Assembly: GCA_945861445.1 (NCBI GenBank)
Contig: CAMAVF010000002.1
Coordinates: 1-57,004 of the forward strand
Length of the DNA stretch: 57,004 nt
Source of the DNA: Planctomicrobium piriforme
GTDB lineage: Bacteria > Planctomycetota > Planctomycetia > Planctomycetales > Planctomycetaceae
Direction: 5' to 3'
Below, piece after piece: positions 56,059 through 57,004 of this stretch. The notes below the pieces were generated by a model. That model was not told the DNA's origin, searched no databases, and saw nothing but the letters and a program-made list of their open reading frames with translations. Made by a program: the position numbers and the translations under genes. Position 1 is the stretch's first letter; every line of letters begins with the position of its first letter.

Positions 56059-57004
56059 TCACTGCGCCTTTGCGGTTGGAGCGGTCACCTGAATCGTTTC
56101 TATCTCATTGACGCGGTCGCCCGAGCGAGCGGTTCCGCCGACGAACAGCAGTTCGTCCTTTGATAACGGCAGCATCCGATGAAAATAGCGTGGGTGCTTG
56201 AGCTTCGATACCAGGGTCCACTTGTCGCCGTCCAGGCGTTGCACATGGCCTTCAATAGTCGACACGAACAGGTGACCTCCCAGTTCGAAGGATGAATTGC
56301 CGAAACCTTCGATCGATTTACCCGGCAAGTCGGGGGCCGACTGCCACGCATTCGTCGCCGGGTCGTAGTAATCGACTTCACTGGACGTCTCACCCGATTC
56401 GTACATTCCGCCAATGACGTAGACCTTTCCATTCTGCGTGGCGAGCGACACCGCGCGCCGCACGAACGGTGGCACCGGAAGTTCCTTCCAGGCGAATGTC
56501 GGCTGAACCAGATCCAGTACCACTGCCGTGTGGTGCCATTCCGAACTCTGTCCGCCCCCCTTCATCGCCCAACCACCTGCGACATAGATCTTGTTATCCA
56601 ATACGACCGCATCGTGCGAGGAGCGGGGCGCGGGCAGCGCAGGAAGTTGTTCCCACATCTTCGTCGCCGGGTCAAATCGCGCGACGTCAGCCACGGACCA
56701 CAGGTCATTCTTTTTCCCCGTAGGATTCTTCGCGGTGAAGCCACCCACGCGATAGATTTTGCCGCGATGAGTCACCAGCGCCAAACCCTGCAACTTCGCT
56801 TCGCCCGGCAGGTCTTCCCAAGCCTCGGGCTGGGCCAGATTCAAGCGACGAAAACGATTGGATTGCAAATCGGACGAATACTGGTGAGTCTTCCCCGTGT
56901 TGCCCCCGTAAACATAGAGCCAACCCTCCGAAATCGCGGCCCCGAAGCTGGTGATGGATTCGGGCAGAGCCGGGAATTTGCTCGCGACAACGGGTCTGGC
57001 CGCC
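56059..57004 (-). CDS. Kelch-repeat protein, C-terminal part (5' end outside window)
   Basis: The frame is open to the window edge, so at least 315 residues of a longer protein are present; the first visible residues read PALPESITSFGAAISEGWLY. Kelch blades with the GG and Tyr/Trp signature follow: VYGGNTGK, KIYRVGGFTAK, KIYVAGGWAMKGGG, KVYVIGGMYESG and LLFVGGTARSG, each after a P.R or W-containing loop (PAPRSSHDAVV, ATNAWQSAPDLP). This gives a beta-propeller of probably six blades, usually a binding module or, in galactose-oxidase-like proteins, an oxidase; the catalytic Cys/Tyr are not visible here. A signal peptide, if any, lies outside the window. Confidence 0.88.
   Translation of the reverse strand, partial: AARPVVASKFPALPESITSFGAAISEGWLYVYGGNTGKTHQYSSDLQSNRFRRLNLAQPEAWEDLPGEAKLQGLALVTHRGKIYRVGGFTAKNPTGKKNDLWSVADVARFDPATKMWEQLPALPAPRSSHDAVVLDNKIYVAGGWAMKGGGQSSEWHHTAVVLDLVQPTFAWKELPVPPFVRRAVSLATQNGKVYVIGGMYESGETSSEVDYYDPATNAWQSAPDLPGKSIEGFGNSSFELGGHLFVSTIEGHVQRLDGDKWTLVSKLKHPRYFHRMLPLSKDELLFVGGTARSGDRVNEIETIQVTAPTAKAQ

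Noticed and set aside
1-57004. CRISPR array, transposase, integrase, tRNA or rRNA genes
   Set aside because: No regularly spaced direct repeats, recombinase motifs or tRNA-like cloverleaf with CCA-type end were seen; repeats here are palindromic and dispersed.

Overview
The window reads as a chromosomal segment from a member of the Planctomycetota, probably order Planctomycetales; genus cannot be fixed from sequence alone. The diagnostic content is a set of families concentrated in that phylum: a planctomycete-type cytochrome c/DUF1549/DUF1553 protein with a second DUF1549/DUF1553 protein, a DUF1501 protein with a Tat-like leader, a double DUF1080 protein, a very large PVC-type heme-binding CxxCH dehydrogenase-like protein, two membrane-anchored Ser/Thr kinases, a MoxR ATPase operon, and GYF_2 and DUF2007 proteins. 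Intergenic regions are long for a bacterium and rich in large imperfect or perfect palindromes.

Layout. 1-573 is the 3' end of prfA (release factor 1). 782-3466 is a three-gene cassette: NodU/CmcH-type carbamoyltransferase, SxtJ-like membrane protein, DUF5989 membrane protein. 3664-5004 is a DEAD-box helicase with its own promoter-like sequence. 5012-8283 (minus) is a MoxR ATPase translationally coupled to a large membrane protein. 8976-11731 holds a four-GYF-repeat membrane protein and an SDR oxidoreductase, ended by a hairpin terminator; DUF3467 faces them. 12931-18679 carries the PVC cytochrome protein, an HExxH protease-like protein and trmL. 18682-27891 is an efflux locus: divergent TetR repressor, palindromic operator, lipoprotein adaptor and two tandem HAE1-type RND permeases. 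28005-30095 (minus) has a cysteine-poor redoxin-like protein and the DUF1080 protein. 30297-33803 has a kinase-FHA protein and the DUF1501 protein. 33973-36342 (minus) is a hybrid sensor kinase.

36889-41420 is the most unusual stretch: a bactofilin followed by three proteins I do not recognise. The first (203 aa) and the N-terminal ~190 residues of the last (958 aa) are visibly homologous, so this is a bactofilin-linked cluster built on an apparently undescribed domain. It is followed by an SlyD-like FKBP isomerase and a second Ser/Thr kinase. 43920-46056 (minus) has a beta-propeller protein and a zinc-site-degenerate MDR dehydrogenase; 46480-47862 an ABM-domain protein and a bestrophin-like channel. 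47971-54429 (minus) has the two DUF1549/DUF1553 proteins and two tandem paralogous DUF2007 membrane proteins; 54533-55846 (minus) a PQQ-like beta-propeller; 56059-57004 (minus) a Kelch protein cut by the window end.

Between genes I found several families of palindromic repeats: family A (four copies, ~80-95 bp, arms ending in GGGAGGG/CCCTCCC), family B (three copies, arms of ATACAAGCTCGAAGCGC type), and single or paired large inverted repeats at 2644, 8407, 8698, 12580, 24355, 43829 and 55986. They produce false small ORFs with EGEAPAEPR-like peptides. No tRNA, rRNA, CRISPR array, transposase or prophage gene was seen.
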